From Paramarasmius palmivorus (lineage: Eukaryota; Basidiomycota; Agaricomycetes; Agaricales; Marasmiaceae), in assembly GCA_037176845.1 (NCBI GenBank), contig JAYKXP010000002.1:496001-560000 (forward strand): 64,000 nt of DNA. The letters run 5' to 3'. Shown in pieces: positions 33,619 through 45,193 of this stretch. Both the position numbers and the translations under genes were made by a program. Below the pieces are notes generated by a model that did no database searches, had not been told where the DNA came from, and was given only the letters and a program-made list of their open reading frames with translations. Each line of letters begins with the position of its first letter. Within the stretch, counting starts at the first letter, position 1.

Positions 33619-35481
33619 CTAATCAGTCTCTTCCGAGTCTACATCATCATCACTGGGCCCTGGCAATGTGATAATCATACGACATCTAACGCCCGCCGCG
33701 TCTAATTCCCGCACTCTCTTCATCAACACGAGAGGCAACTCATATCTTCCGAGTTTAGCGGCAGCACCGTGCGATACGTGGCTGAACTTTACCGATACGT
33801 CCTCGATGGCTGCCCCAAATGTCCCCCTTGACTCTAGCATGCCCAAAAGATGGGTAGCAAGTTCGAATACATTTTTGACAACATTTACCAAGTCTTGTTG
33901 ATACGCATATCCCTTTTGGTGGACAGAAAGGCGTCGAAGGCGCGGCATGAGGGGCGACTCCGGCTGTGACATCCTGGAGCACAGGTCCACAAAACATGTA
34001 GATGATGGAGGTTCTCGGATTTCCAACTCTAGCTCGACCAAAGTCGGTTGGGATTCCAACAGACAAATGATATCTGAGCCAGAGAATGGTTCGACATTGA
34101 GAGCCAAATTAAAAAGTGAACATCTGGAACGCTCAACGAGCGTTCGCAAAGCCATGAGTTGGTTGTCCCTTCGGATGAATGAATCTGAGTCTTGGTCCTC
34201 GGTGTAATGATAATCACCGTCTGTGAACAATAGTTGGCGTGTGGAAATTGCGAGTGAAGAAAGGGCAGGTAAGGTGAGCAAGGTGAGCAAATGTTCGAAG
34301 TAGGATAATGCGAATACACTTGTTATGGTGAAGTTGTGGAGGCCGAAATAACAATGTGTAAGATCGGGAATACGACCAGGCACAAAGTCGTGGAGGTACA
34401 GTACTCTGAGGTTTGGGAGGGAAGATACTGTTTCGAGGAGTACCTCACAATTTTCCTGCTCTCTGATCTTGAGAGTCTGAAGGGTTTTCGGGTACTGCCA
34501 TCTTTTGAGCATCTTCACATCCATGCTGACAAGTTTTGGTGACGTTTTCACCAGGTCCCAAAACCAGTTGCCCTTGTTGGCGTGTACATCCTCGACTACT
34601 TCGGTAAAAACGGATAGGAGGGGCAATCCTTTGGACGTTACTCGCTTCTGCAATTTCGAGCGCATGTTGTAGAGCAAGGCATCCGAGTCAAATTTGTAAT
34701 GGAACTCCCTGCAGCGATAGAGCTCTGCCATGACTGAGCAAAAGACTCGATAACCCGTCTTGCCGAGGGTTTGTTCTATACTCTCGTACTCTGAGAAGGT
34801 ATAGTCAGGATGCTCGCAGATGCAGATCCTTAGCGGATGCTGTGCTGAACGTGAGAGATAGAGTTCGACCAAATTTGCTGGTCCGTTCTCCATCTTACTC
34901 AAATTCAGTCGGAGTGAAGACCATAAATGAGGTGACAAGCCAATGACGTGCCTCCACCAATGACAGACGTGAGACAGGCTACAGGTGGTCGCAATGGTGG
35001 TTTGCAGAACGACGTTTTCGTCCTGGCATTCCAAAGCGGAACAATCGAATGGGCACTCCATGCGTTTCTCTGCGTCGATGATAGTATTGACGACAAGGGC
35101 ATATTCGTCTGGATTGGCTCCTGGACACACATGCGAAAATATCTCTCCGATTATTTCGACGGGGAGTTTGCGGATGGGAGAGATCCAGCTCTTTCGTCGC
35201 TGAACCGTTTGACGAAGTGCATCTCGGCGTTGTTCCAGATCCTCGAGAATAAGACGAACACGTCTAATGTTTTCCTCTAGACGTTCCAGATCTCTGGCCT
35301 CCGACTCCAGAATCTCGCGTAACTTGAGCTCCTCAGCCTCTGAAGGGACTGTATTCGATCGCAAACATTCGTTATTGACATCAGGGTGAGGTAGTTGAGG
35401 TATGTCGTCAAAAAATGGGGTATGACATTTTCGACACAGAAGAGAACTGAATTTCAAGTTTCCTGGTTTGGAGAGAGGCAT
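33619..35481 (-). CDS. F-box protein, CxxC/coiled-coil type (array copy A)
   Basis: Intronless, 620 residues. The module order is an N-terminal C-x2-C knuckle (LLCRKCHTPFF, Cys16 and Cys19), a Glu/Leu/Arg-rich coiled coil (about 48-98), an F-box (SPIRKLPVEIIGEIFSHVC, 101-119, continuing to CSLSHVCHWWRHV), and a long tail with Leu-rich segments such as LPNLRVLYLHDF and SQPTLVELELEI. Agaricomycetes carry many such genes, presumed to be SCF ubiquitin-ligase adaptors. Its two neighbours on the same strand are close paralogues, so the block arose by tandem duplication. The ATG at 35479-35481 is used. No lesion is seen, so this copy should be functional. Confidence 0.85.
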   Translation of the reverse strand: MPLSKPGNLKFSSLLCRKCHTPFFDDIPQLPHPDVNNECLRSNTVPSEAEELKLREILESEARDLERLEENIRRVRLILEDLEQRRDALRQTVQRRKSWISPIRKLPVEIIGEIFSHVCPGANPDEYALVVNTIIDAEKRMECPFDCSALECQDENVVLQTTIATTCSLSHVCHWWRHVIGLSPHLWSSLRLNLSKMENGPANLVELYLSRSAQHPLRICICEHPDYTFSEYESIEQTLGKTGYRVFCSVMAELYRCREFHYKFDSDALLYNMRSKLQKRVTSKGLPLLSVFTEVVEDVHANKGNWFWDLVKTSPKLVSMDVKMLKRWQYPKTLQTLKIREQENCEVLLETVSSLPNLRVLYLHDFVPGRIPDLTHCYFGLHNFTITSVFALSYFEHLLTLLTLPALSSLAISTRQLLFTDGDYHYTEDQDSDSFIRRDNQLMALRTLVERSRCSLFNLALNVEPFSGSDIICLLESQPTLVELELEIREPPSSTCFVDLCSRMSQPESPLMPRLRRLSVHQKGYAYQQDLVNVVKNVFELATHLLGMLESRGTFGAAIEDVSVKFSHVSHGAAAKLGRYELPLVLMKRVRELDAAGVRCRMIITLPGPSDDDVDSEETD

Positions 35482-35748
35482 CGAGTTGTATTGCAGTCTG
35501 TGTAAGACGTTAACTAGCTGAGGTATGTATCACCAAATGTTCAGAGGAGGGCTTACTTTTTCGAGTGCGTGTGCCGTGCTGGTGGTAACGTGCAGAGCAA
35601 GGCTAGACTCTGGCGCCGAATTTGTTGCCGTTTTTGGGAGTCGGGTCCAAAAATGGAAGGTTTCTGACCGACTTATCACTTGACTACAATCAAGGCTGTA
35701 AAACGACACGAAAGCGTTGTAACAATTTACAGTATCTTAATCAGTGCT

Positions 35749-37614
35749 TCAACTAATATTAATGGTCTCTAACTCGCCCCCGACTCGTCTTTCTCCCGCC
35801 GCCATTATTGGCAATGCAATAGAACACCTAATACCCATTGCGTCGATGAGTTCTACTCTCCTTGCCAACGCGAGAGGTAACTCGTGTCTTTTCCCTTCAG
35901 CAGTTTCGCCCATGGTAACGACACGGCCAAACTTCATCAATACGTCTTTTATGCCACTACCAGCGGATTGTGCAAACATCTCCCTCGATCCCAGCATATC
36001 CAAAAGACGCGTAGCATCGTCGAATACATCACTAATATCGTACTCTTGTTGGTCGACATATGACATTTCGTGGATGGATAGATATCGAAGATGTGGCGAT
36101 AGAGGCGAGCCCGTTTGTGACATCCTGGAGCATAGATCCGCAAAACATGTCGACGACTGCGTCTGTCGTATTTCCAATTCTAGCTCGTTCAAACTCGGTT
36201 GGAGTTCCAACAGAGAAATGATATCCGAACCGGAGAAGGGTTCGACATGGAGCGCCAGACTCGAAAGGGAACATCCGCTACGTCGAATGAGGGCGCACAG
36301 GGCTGTGAGTTGGTTGGCCCTATAGGAAATCACACTCGAATTAGCTGGGTTTGTTGCGTGATCGTCTCCAATGTCCGAAAATCGTTGGCATGTGGAGATC
36401 GAGAGCGAGGAGAGTGCGGGTAAGGAGAAGAAAGAGAATAGCTGATCCAATTGTGATAGTCTTCCTCGGGCTGTGATGACGAGTTGGTGAAGGTTGAGGG
36501 AATCAAGATTAACTTGAGGGATGGAGACGTTGAAGGCAGGGAAGAAATCTTGAAGGTGCAGTGATTGGAGGTTGGGAAGCGAAGATAAGGTGTCGAGGAG
36601 TACCTGGCAATTCTTCTGGTCCTTTGATGCTGAGAACCCGAAGGTTTCTTGGGTACTGCCTGAACTCTTTGAGCCTCCAGACACTCATATCGATAAGTTT
36701 TGGTGAATTTTTAATCGCATCCCAGAGCCACCTGTCCTCCAATTCGTCCTCATCTGCATAGTCAATTCGTTCGCTGAAGGTCGAAAGAAGGGGCAATCCT
36801 TTAGACCGAAAGCGTTCCAACAGAATCGGATCTATCGCTTCGAGTAAAATAAGTGATACTGCTCCATAATGGAATTCCCTGCAGCGATAAAGTTCCGCCA
36901 GCACGGAGGACATGATGGCAACTCCCGTCTCGCCTAGAGCCTCTTCTACGGAGTCAAAGTTTATGTGGGTGTGATGAGGGTTCTCGCGAACATGAACCCT
37001 TAACGGGCGTTGCTGAGAACGAGAAAGATAGAGGTTGACCAAATTTGCCTGACTTTCCTTCATCTGTGTCAAGTTCAGGCGGAGGGATGACCATAGGTGC
37101 GGCGACGCGATGATGACTTCCATCCACCAGCAGCAAACGTGAGATAGACGACAGGTTGTTGCCGTGATAGGCTTCACAATGCATTCGCTTTGGAGTTCGG
37201 CGCATTCGACACAATCAAATGAGCACTGATTCCCTGGGTCGGTGATAGCACCTATGTCAAGGGAAAAGTTGTCTCCTAGACACGCATGCGAAAATATTTC
37301 ACCAATTATCTCGACAGGAAGTCTGCGAATGGGGGAGATCCAGCTCTGTCGTCGCTGAACCGCTGACGAAGTGCATCTCGACGTCGCTCCAAGTGCTCGA
37401 GGGCAAGACGAACATGCCTAATATCGTCGTCCAGACGATCCAAATCTTTGGCCTCCACCTCCAAGATTGCGCGCAACTGGGCCGCCTCAGCTTCAGATGG
37501 AAGCCTATTCGATCGCAGACATTCGTTATCGACGTCGGGATGATGAGGTATGTCGTCAAAGAATGGAGTGTGACATTTTCGGCAGAGAAGCGATGCGGAT
37601 TCTGGAGAAGACAT
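35749..37614 (-). pseudogene. F-box protein array copy B, broken by two frameshifts
   Basis: A paralogue of copies A and C with the same order: CRKCHTPFF, coiled coil, F-box, Leu-rich tail. Compared with both neighbours it has lost one base near 37361-37364, within the DALRQTVQRR block. This shifts the frame to an early stop near 37306. One base is gained near 36621, after the RVLSIK segment, which restores the original frame for the last 300 residues. Between the lesions the reading is otherwise intact, including VEIIGEIFSHAC and CRLSHVCCWW. No intron could bypass these lesions, because both paralogues are colinear without introns. Translation from its own ATG (37612-37614) would give only about 100 residues, namely the CxxC knuckle and the coiled coil. 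Sequencing error at either site is possible. Confidence 0.78.
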
Positions 37615-37917
37615 CGAATTGTATTGTGATCTGTGTTATTTTTTAGCATAAGGTTTGAGCAGGGTAAAAATGAGGACTTACTGTTACGTGCTGGTGGTAA
37701 AGGGCAAGTCTGGATGCATCGTGCCGCCGGCGCCCGGTAACTTTTCCTTCAGAATCTGACGGGTCCAGAAATGGAAGCTATCGGACCGCCGGCCCACACC
37801 GCTCATACTCGGAACATGTAACTTACATAGAGACTAAAGTACAAGGCTATGATATGGATACGGACATGATACTGCAAACGATACGTACTGAACGAATCAA
37901 GATTTCGGCCGCTTTTC

Positions 37918-39762
37918 CTAATCGCTTTCCTCACCCACCAACACCACTGGCAATATGATACGGCACCTAACGCCCACAGCATCCAGCGCCTGTACTCTCT
38001 TCGTCAATGGGAGAGGCAACTCGTGTCTTCTGCCTCCGGTGGCGGCATCAGATGTGTTGGCACGGTCGAACTCCACCGATACGTCCTTTATGCCCCCGCC
38101 GGTAGATTCTACCCAAGTCTTCCTCGACTCTAGCATATCCAAAAGATGCGTGGCGTGGTTTAACACATCGTTGATACCATACTCGTGTTGGTCGATATAT
38201 GACGTTTGGCGTATGGTTAGACGTCGGAGACGTGGCGATAGAGGGGACGCTGGTTGCGACATCTTGGTGCACAGATCCACGAAACATGTTGACAAGGGTG
38301 TTTGTCGGATTTCCAGCTCCAGCTCGATCAAACTCGGTTGCGATTCCAACAGAGAAATGATTTCCGTGCCGGAGAATGGCTCGACATGGAGCGTCAGACT
38401 TGAAAGGGAACATCCGGAACGCGCAATGAGAGCGTGTAAAGCCGCCAGTTGATCATCCTTGTAGGAGATCACGTTCAAATTTTTGGAGTTCGTAGTGTGG
38501 TCAAATCCGGTGGCGAAGAACCGTTGGCATGTGGAAATCGTGATTGAGGAAAGGGAAGGTGAGGTGAGGAAGGAGAATAAGACGTCCAAAGCCGATAGTC
38601 TTGTCTCAGTTGTGATGGTAAAGTCGTGGATATTGGTGGAGCAAGGTAAAGGAGGAGTAGCCATCAGAGGGAAGAAATTATGAAGATGCAAGGACTTGAG
38701 GTTGGGAAGACGAGATAACGTTCTGCAAAGTAACCTGGAATCATCCTGGTCTTTGACGTTCAATATCTGAAGGGTTCGGGGGTATTCCCAGCTTTCTTTA
38801 AGCGTCTGCGCAGTCATCTCGGTAAGGTTTGGTGAGGCTTTCACCAAATCCCAGAACTTATTGTCCTCATCCCAAACATCTTGGATTGCTTCACCGAAAA
38901 TCTGGAGAAGTGGCAATCCTTTGGACGTAAACCGGTCCCACAGCATCACCTCCATATCATCGAGCAGACCTTCCGTGTCGATGGCATAGTAAAATTCTCT
39001 GCACCGATAGAGCTCTGCTATGACAGAGCAAAAGACTCTGAATCCCGTGTCTCCCAAGGTGTTTTCTATCCTGTGATATCCCGACCAGGCAAATTGGGGA
39101 TGCTCGTGGAGGTATATCCTCAATGGATGACGCTCCGAACGAGACAAGTAGAGTTGAACCAAATTTTCCTGCTTTTCTCCCATCCTGCTCACATCCAGTC
39201 GGAGAGATGACCATAAACAGGGTGATGCAATGATAATGTCTCTCCACCAATGACAGACGTGAGACAGACGACAGGTAGTTGCGAGGGTGGGTTTAAACGT
39301 GATTTCGTTGTCGCTGGTGGTCTCGCATTCATAGCAGTCAACGAATGGACACTCTAGGACGTTCTTTGGGTCGATGGTGGTACTAATGTCAAGGGAGTAC
39401 TCATCTGGACGAACTCCTAGACATGCATAGGAGAATATTTCTCCCAATAGCTCGACCGGAAACCTGCGAATTGGTGAGATCCAACTCTGTCGTCGTTGAA
39501 CCGTTTTACGAAGTGCATCTCGGCGTCGCTCCAGATCCTCGAGGGTAAGACGAATACGCGTAATGTCTTCTTCCAGACGTTCCAACTCCTTGGTTTCCAC
39601 CTCTAACAATGCGGCAAGCTGGGCTTCCTCTGCCTGAGAAGGAAGTCTATTGGACCGCAAAGATTCGATATCAACACCTGGATGGTGTAGCTGAGGCAGG
39701 TTGTCGAAAAATGGTGTGCGACACTTTCGACAAAGAAGCTGGCCTGATTCCGAGGAAGACAT
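37918..39762 (-). CDS. F-box protein, CxxC/coiled-coil type (array copy C)
   Basis: Intronless, 614 residues, starting at the ATG at 39760-39762 (MSSSESGQLL); the frame extends three codons upstream to a non-ATG codon. The modules match copy A: LLCRKCRTPFF (Cys11 and Cys14), a coiled coil, the F-box SPIRRFPVELLGEIFSYAC, then CRLSHVCHWWRDI and a Leu-rich tail (LPNLKSLHLHNF, SQPSLIELELEI). No lesion is seen. It is presumed to be an SCF adaptor with an unknown target. It lies head to head with the membrane-anchored protein gene at 39916, with only about 150 bp between the two start codons, so the two probably share a bidirectional promoter. Confidence 0.85.
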   Translation of the reverse strand: MSSSESGQLLCRKCRTPFFDNLPQLHHPGVDIESLRSNRLPSQAEEAQLAALLEVETKELERLEEDITRIRLTLEDLERRRDALRKTVQRRQSWISPIRRFPVELLGEIFSYACLGVRPDEYSLDISTTIDPKNVLECPFVDCYECETTSDNEITFKPTLATTCRLSHVCHWWRDIIIASPCLWSSLRLDVSRMGEKQENLVQLYLSRSERHPLRIYLHEHPQFAWSGYHRIENTLGDTGFRVFCSVIAELYRCREFYYAIDTEGLLDDMEVMLWDRFTSKGLPLLQIFGEAIQDVWDEDNKFWDLVKASPNLTEMTAQTLKESWEYPRTLQILNVKDQDDSRLLCRTLSRLPNLKSLHLHNFFPLMATPPLPCSTNIHDFTITTETRLSALDVLFSFLTSPSLSSITISTCQRFFATGFDHTTNSKNLNVISYKDDQLAALHALIARSGCSLSSLTLHVEPFSGTEIISLLESQPSLIELELEIRQTPLSTCFVDLCTKMSQPASPLSPRLRRLTIRQTSYIDQHEYGINDVLNHATHLLDMLESRKTWVESTGGGIKDVSVEFDRANTSDAATGGRRHELPLPLTKRVQALDAVGVRCRIILPVVLVGEESD

Positions 39763-39915
39763 TGGGTACACCTGAAGTCTGTGTTATACTTTAGCTTGAT
39801 CAAAGGTGCTAATGGTTTACTAGCGCTTACTTTTTGCGTGTTGGTGGTACGAGTCAGAGTTTGGCTGTAGGCGTCTAATAGCTCTCTTTTCCTTTCCACC
39901 ACCATCTTCTACAGT

Positions 39916-40912
39916 ATGTTCACACTAATTACGGTCGCTACTTATCTCTTTTTCGCTCTCATTCTATTCGTGTCTACGCTCTACCTCGTCTGCAAACTTT
40001 CTCTCGCCTTTTGTGATTGGCGGGCAAAGACGGCCAGTTTCAATCTCAAGAATGATCCAGAGGTGCGTATCTCTGCTGTTTTCTTTGTTGTCACTTACAC
40101 AGACGCGACTACAGGCGAACTTGTACTCCATTAAACCTCCAGGCTTGTCGGGGAACACTAGGAAATCGCCCACGCCACGCTACGCACCCCATCCATCTCG
40201 CTGTGCTTGTCCAGTTCATGTTCGCAGCAAATCCTTCAAGCACCTAGAATCCTTTCAACCCCAGAAAGTCTATGACTCTGAAACCGCGGTTCTCCGGAAC
40301 GATCTATCGCGTCTTTTTCTGCCTTCTCCAAAGGTCTTGTCTTCTGCACACAGTACCATTATTCGGCGTTCCTCCTCGTCCTCTTCCTTCGAATACAAGC
40401 TTATCGAGAATGTCCACAATACGCCGGTGCCGCGCTCTCCTCCTCCTTCTCCTGTCGAAAGGAAGGGCGTCTGGCGGTGCTTAGACGAGCGCAAGAAGTA
40501 TGATGGAGGTTATAAGAAGGGAGTGTACAAGGCTGCGTTTAGGAGAAGTCAGATGAAATCGTCAGAGTCAGGCTCTTCTTTGACTAGCTCTAGTTCTGGT
40601 TCTACTTCGTCGTCGATTGCTGCATCACGTTCCTGTCCGCCTCCATCTGCAACACCAAGCTTCATTCCCATTTCTTTGCCGCATTCTCAGTCAGCGCGCC
40701 GCGCCCAGGTTGCCGCCTCTCGTTCTCCCGCTCGAAGCAACGAGAATATGCCTCCGTCATCACTCCGAAAGAACTTGAAGAGTCCAACACCGACGCGTCC
40801 TGTTCCTCTCTCACCAAATGCAGGCAAGGAGAAAGAAAATGGCGCGGCATTGTATTCAGGAAAGGGTAGAGGACGGGGTAAAGGTGGTGTCTTGAGGGTT
40901 GTCAACACTTGA
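39916..40912 (+). CDS. Membrane-anchored, Ser/Pro-rich protein of unknown function
   Basis: Two exons (39916-40062, 40115-40912; intron 52 bp) give 314 residues. Residues 1-32 form one strongly hydrophobic segment (LITVATYLFFALILFVSTLYLVCKL begins at residue 4). The rest is basic and of low complexity, rich in Ser, Pro and Arg, with a poly-Ser run and a Gly/Arg/Lys stretch near the C-terminus (GKGRGRGKGG). The only more ordered block is VERKGVWRCLDERKKYDGGYKKGVYKAAF, here given as positions 157-185 rather than as a motif of known function. A single N-terminal anchor followed by a long soluble tail suggests a type II or signal-anchored membrane protein. I do not recognise a family. It is divergent from F-box copy C. 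Confidence 0.7.
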
Positions 40913-41145
40913 TGCTCTTTGGGGTTGGACATTGGGCAGAGGAGGATCTTAGAGCCTAGACACGGACTATACTCACACTCTTTTTGGGACTTTACTAGCA
41001 CCACCTTCTTTTACTATTAGGATCTACCAAATATTTCTTATGCACGGCCTCAGATGTATCCGAGAGCACTCGATGAAATGTCACAGTTTATGCGGAATCT
41101 AATCTGTCATAATCATCGTTCACACCCTCTCTCACTATAACCATC

Positions 41146-42484
41146 ATGTCGAACCCAAGTCAAAGCCAGATGCCCACATTGCTCAAACATTTCAACCTAG
41201 ATAGAATTTTGAACGACGGTAGGCCCCGTCCGCCCTTCCGACAATACTGTAGTCAAGCTGATCAACGAGGACCCAGAGCCTGAAAAATGTCGCATCGCTC
41301 TCCTTGGGACGTTACCAACCGCTATCGGTTCGACCCATTCTATGTGACTCTACGCTATAGCAAACTTCTCCTGCAATGCAGACAATCTCAATGAACGTGT
41401 TCAAGCCATTATTCGAGCCGAGAAGACAGCCTTTTCTTCAGAATATGTCCAAGACCTCTTTGTCCCCAATGAAGCGAGCTTGGTGCAGAAGATGGAGGTT
41501 ATGGGGTCTACGGATATTGTGCGTGCGTTTCTCAAGTCCTGTTGAACTTTTTTCTGACTCTTTTGTTGCTATCGTCTGTAGTATACTTGGTTAGCGGGTT
41601 GGATGACCCCTTCGTCTGAGAAGCAACCTCAAGGAGACGTGAAGATTAACGTGATTTGCCCAGCGACTGAAGTTCATGTTCGAAAGGTGCGTCGTGCCGT
41701 TCGTCTTCTCCATCCCTCGTTGATTCCTGGGTTGTAGTATACCAAACAACAATCTATCCTAGTCCAAGAAACCCCAGAGCTATACGAGAAGATAGTCAAG
41801 CACTACATCGCCAGTTTTCCTCTTTCACGTACCCAATGGTAAACACTTTCGTCTTTCGGATGCGTGGCTAGATACTCATCCAGCTCGATGCAGGGTAACC
41901 GAAATACTCGAAGGACGTGCCGAACAAGAAAGGATCCTCTTTTCATCGCCAGAGTTTGTCATTTTACCAGACATGAAATGGGATCTACACACCGTTGGCA
42001 GTCTCTATCTCGTCGCTATAGTCAAAGATGCTAGCATCCGGAGTCTGCGAGACTTACGCGCGACGCACATCGAGCTGCTCAAGACACTCCGTAGCGAGGC
42101 GTACAGAGTCTCCGGAGAAAAGTGGGATATACCAAAGGGTGGATTGAGGTTGTTTATTCATTACCAGCCGAGTTATTGTAAGTCTCGTCTCCAGTACTAT
42201 GAGAATGATAGGCTAATACGAGTGCACAGATCACTTCCACGTTCATATCGTCAATGCGAACTATCAGGATTCAGGAATGGGAATGATAGCTGGGCAGGCG
42301 CATCTCCTCGAGGACGTCATAGCGCTTGTGAGTTCGCCTCGAAGGGACCTTGTACTGCAGCATCTGACGCTGATTTTTGTAGCTGGAACTGAATGGCGAT
42401 GCGTTTGAACGGATTACTCTCACGTACGGTTTAGGAGACCAGCATGGATTGTATGAATCTATGAAGGCAGTACAAAATCAATAG
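41146..42484 (+). CDS. DCS1: Scavenger mRNA decapping enzyme (DcpS, HIT family)
   Basis: Eight exons (41146-41218, 41277-41327, 41382-41518, 41582-41686, 41738-41838, 41894-42177, 42230-42327, 42383-42484) join to 316 residues. DcpS hydrolyses the m7G cap dinucleotide left after 3'-to-5' mRNA decay, so it works downstream of the exosome (Rrp43 is also in this window). The N-terminal domain shows LDRILNDEPEKCRIALLGTL, spanning intron 1, and later RAEKTAF. The catalytic half has FVILPDMKWD and LVAIVKDASIRSLRDLR. The histidine triad HFHVHI, with the H-x-H-x-H pattern, is followed by HLLEDVIALLEL. The first introns are needed: read straight through, the frame meets stops. The ATG at 41146 gives the normal protein length. 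Confidence 0.93.
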
Positions 42485-42676
42485 ATTGTGCGGTTCGCGA
42501 TCCGGACTGTACATGCGTGTATTCATGTCAATGATTCTGAACCAGTGCAAATGGCAACGGGTTGTGAAGACCGTAACACGGCCTTGAAGTTCTTTCCAGC
42601 TCTCCTTTCTTCCTTCCCATCCATCATCTGTGTCCTCCTTGACCGTTCCCATACACTCCGTTGCCTATGACAGGCC

Positions 42677-44950
42677 ATGTCTTTCAACGGTTCAGGGAAA
42701 TTTTCTATTACTGGAGGAGCTCACAACAACGTCTATGGCTCCCAGATCGTAAACAACACAGGCTATTCAAATTCTAGTCCCGGTGAGTATCTAGAGTTGT
42801 GTAAGCGGACGTAGTCTCATCGACTCTTCACCACAGAGGATATTCTCCGAAAGCTTGAGTCCCATGCCGCTGTAAACGCAACCTGCGATTCCGAAGCACG
42901 CTACCCTGCACCAAACTGCCACCCACAAACCCGTGTTAGCATTCTCGGAAGCTTGGGCTCGTGGATCGAAGACACTGAAAGCAGCCCCACCCGAGTCTGT
43001 TGGTTGAACGGCTCTGTTGGTGTAGGAAAGTCGGCCATTGCCCAGACAATCTCGGAGCGTTATCGTAGCCGGATTATTGGGACTTTCTTCTTTTCGCGGA
43101 ATGACTCCACTCGGGACAGTTTGGATCCATTTGTTGCGACAATCGCCTACCAGTGTTGCACATCGGAGGTTCTCAAAGATATTGTCGGACCATCGATTAT
43201 CAATATCATTCGTACAAACCCTGGAATCTTCCGCACAACACACGAAAATCAGTTTTGCGAGTTGATATTGAAGCCCTTTTCCAGAGCTATCTTTGCGCAG
43301 CAACAAAATCTCCCCAACCTCATCGTTATAGATGGTCTTGATGAGTGCACCGACCTTCCTTTTCAACAAAGGTTGTTGGGGTTGATTGATCTCGCAATCA
43401 CCTTCAATATATTCTTCACTTTTCTTCTCTGCAGTCGTCCTGAACCCCAGATTCGCTCCGGCATCTATAGCGCGGCATTCAGATGTCGTCTATGGTGCAT
43501 TGACATCTCGGGCGACTGCTATCAGGACATCGAGAGGTTTTTAGCGGACAAATTTGGCGAGATCAGGAGGAAGCACTGGCATGTTCTACGCTATGAAGGA
43601 GAATCATGGCCGACTCCGGAGGTTGTGTGGGAGCTCACGCGAAGGGCGTGCGGGCAGTTCATTTTTGCTGCCACCGTCATCAAGTACATCGATAATCTTG
43701 ACGACTTACCACAGGATCGCTTACGGGCAGTCCTCAGCGCGGAGCCAGGGGTCTTTGTGGAGTCTCCGTATCCTGCCTTCGATATGTTGTACCGGCAAAT
43801 TCTTTCAGCCAGTCCAAAATGGGACAAAGTCTACCCAATCCTTCGTCTCCTGATTACACCACACCACCCAGATATAGGCCATATAAGTCGTTCTCCACGG
43901 ACAATAGCCACCCAATTCGCACTGAAACTGGGAGAAGTGGAGATGCTCTTATCGAGACTTCACTCGGTCATACACGTACCCGAGGATGCCTCCGACATTC
44001 GTGTCCTTCATGCTTCGTTCACAGAGTTCCTTCTGGATAAAATACGCTCAAGGGAATACCATACCCCCAAACTCTCGAGAACAGAGCAACTCGACCTTGC
44101 AACTGTTCTCTTCCTCCGTGAGCTTGCCACGTTCACATCATGTTATCCCCCTTATCACCCATCTCAGTCATTTGGTGCTGCTTACAACAAATGGAAAGGA
44201 GATTGTCTGGGAGTAGTGAATGATATAATCCCACTGTTCTGGCCAGAGTCTTGTATGGAACTTGAAGCTCCAAGTTTCGAGCTGTTGGCCGAATTGGACA
44301 TATTTGATCCATACTCTGTCGCAGCTATCATGATGTCAGGAGGCTCGACCTTGTCAGTCGACTGGGTGAATTGTTTGACATGGGCGAAGGTTTGTAAAAC
44401 TCATTTGACAATAAACTCACAGTTATTGACAAGTTGACTAGTCACTCAAGGGACCCAAGCCCCTCGAGTTCATTGAAAGGATGGAATCGTTTCTTCGGGG
44501 GCTCCATGTCGGTTTATATGATACAGGCACCTCAAGCAACGAGGATCTCATTATCGAAAACGCCTTCAGGCTCGTACACTTCTTTACTGGTGGCCTGATA
44601 CCCGCTTTGGGACCATGTTACCCATTGGTACTCCCTGCTACAACTGAATTCTGTTTCCCGGAGAATTGGGTCGTTATTCGTCTCGCTGAACGGGATCGTG
44701 AATCATTGAAGAGGATATATGGTGTGTACCACTCCCTTGGCCACACCGCTCAAAGGTTATTCAATCTTGACATTCATCATGGAACCTCTCATACCGTTCA
44801 TCAGGGACTTGTCAAGGTATGTCGTAAACCATTTGCTGTGAATCATGGTCATTGAACGTCTTTTGCGTCCAGGAAGAAGATTTAACACGATTCAAAACAA
44901 TTTTCTACAAAAGGGGCTTGCGGTTGAATGAATACGAAGAACCTCAATAA
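42677..44950 (+). CDS. NLR-like STAND protein with NACHT NTPase (copy 1)
   Basis: Four exons (42677-42782, 42837-44389, 44442-44816, 44873-44950) give 703 residues. Exon 1 encodes a short Gly/Asn/Ser-rich leader with the motif GGAHNNVYGSQ. Exon 2 starts with a linker (HAAVNAT, then CHPQTRVSIL) and the NACHT core: Walker A GSVGVGKSA with Lys100, FFFSRND, Walker B LIVIDGLDEC (about 197-206), the sensor block LLCSRPEPQI, and the later winged-helix block LHASFTEFLLDKIRS. There are no WD40, ankyrin or TPR repeats; instead a unique C-terminal region follows (SFLRGLHVGL, FPENWVVIRL, HHGTSHTVH). Fungal NLRs are thought to act in non-self recognition and programmed cell death; the ligand here is unknown. 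Two similar genes follow on the same strand. Confidence 0.9.
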
Positions 44951-45193
44951 CGCAAAGCTGTTACCTGCTGTTACCGGCCCTATCCGCCAGTCGCGAGAAA
45001 GTTCGGATCCGGATCACCGGACTCTGGATATAACAGCCGGCCACTGATGGGCCACCCTACGCTGCTTCGACTTGGACCACTACATTCTTCTGCATTATAC
45101 TCGAACTTGACCAGGAATCACCTTCGGTATGTATATATTAATCTATTACTGTTGTTGGTTTTGATTCGATTGCCAGGGTGTTTATCTGAAGAT

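Noticed and set aside
45047..45193. N-terminal extension of the first LPNELSLEIF-type F-box gene
   Set aside because: Absent from the paralogue, which begins with the same MAKT motif; the ATG at 45194 is used.
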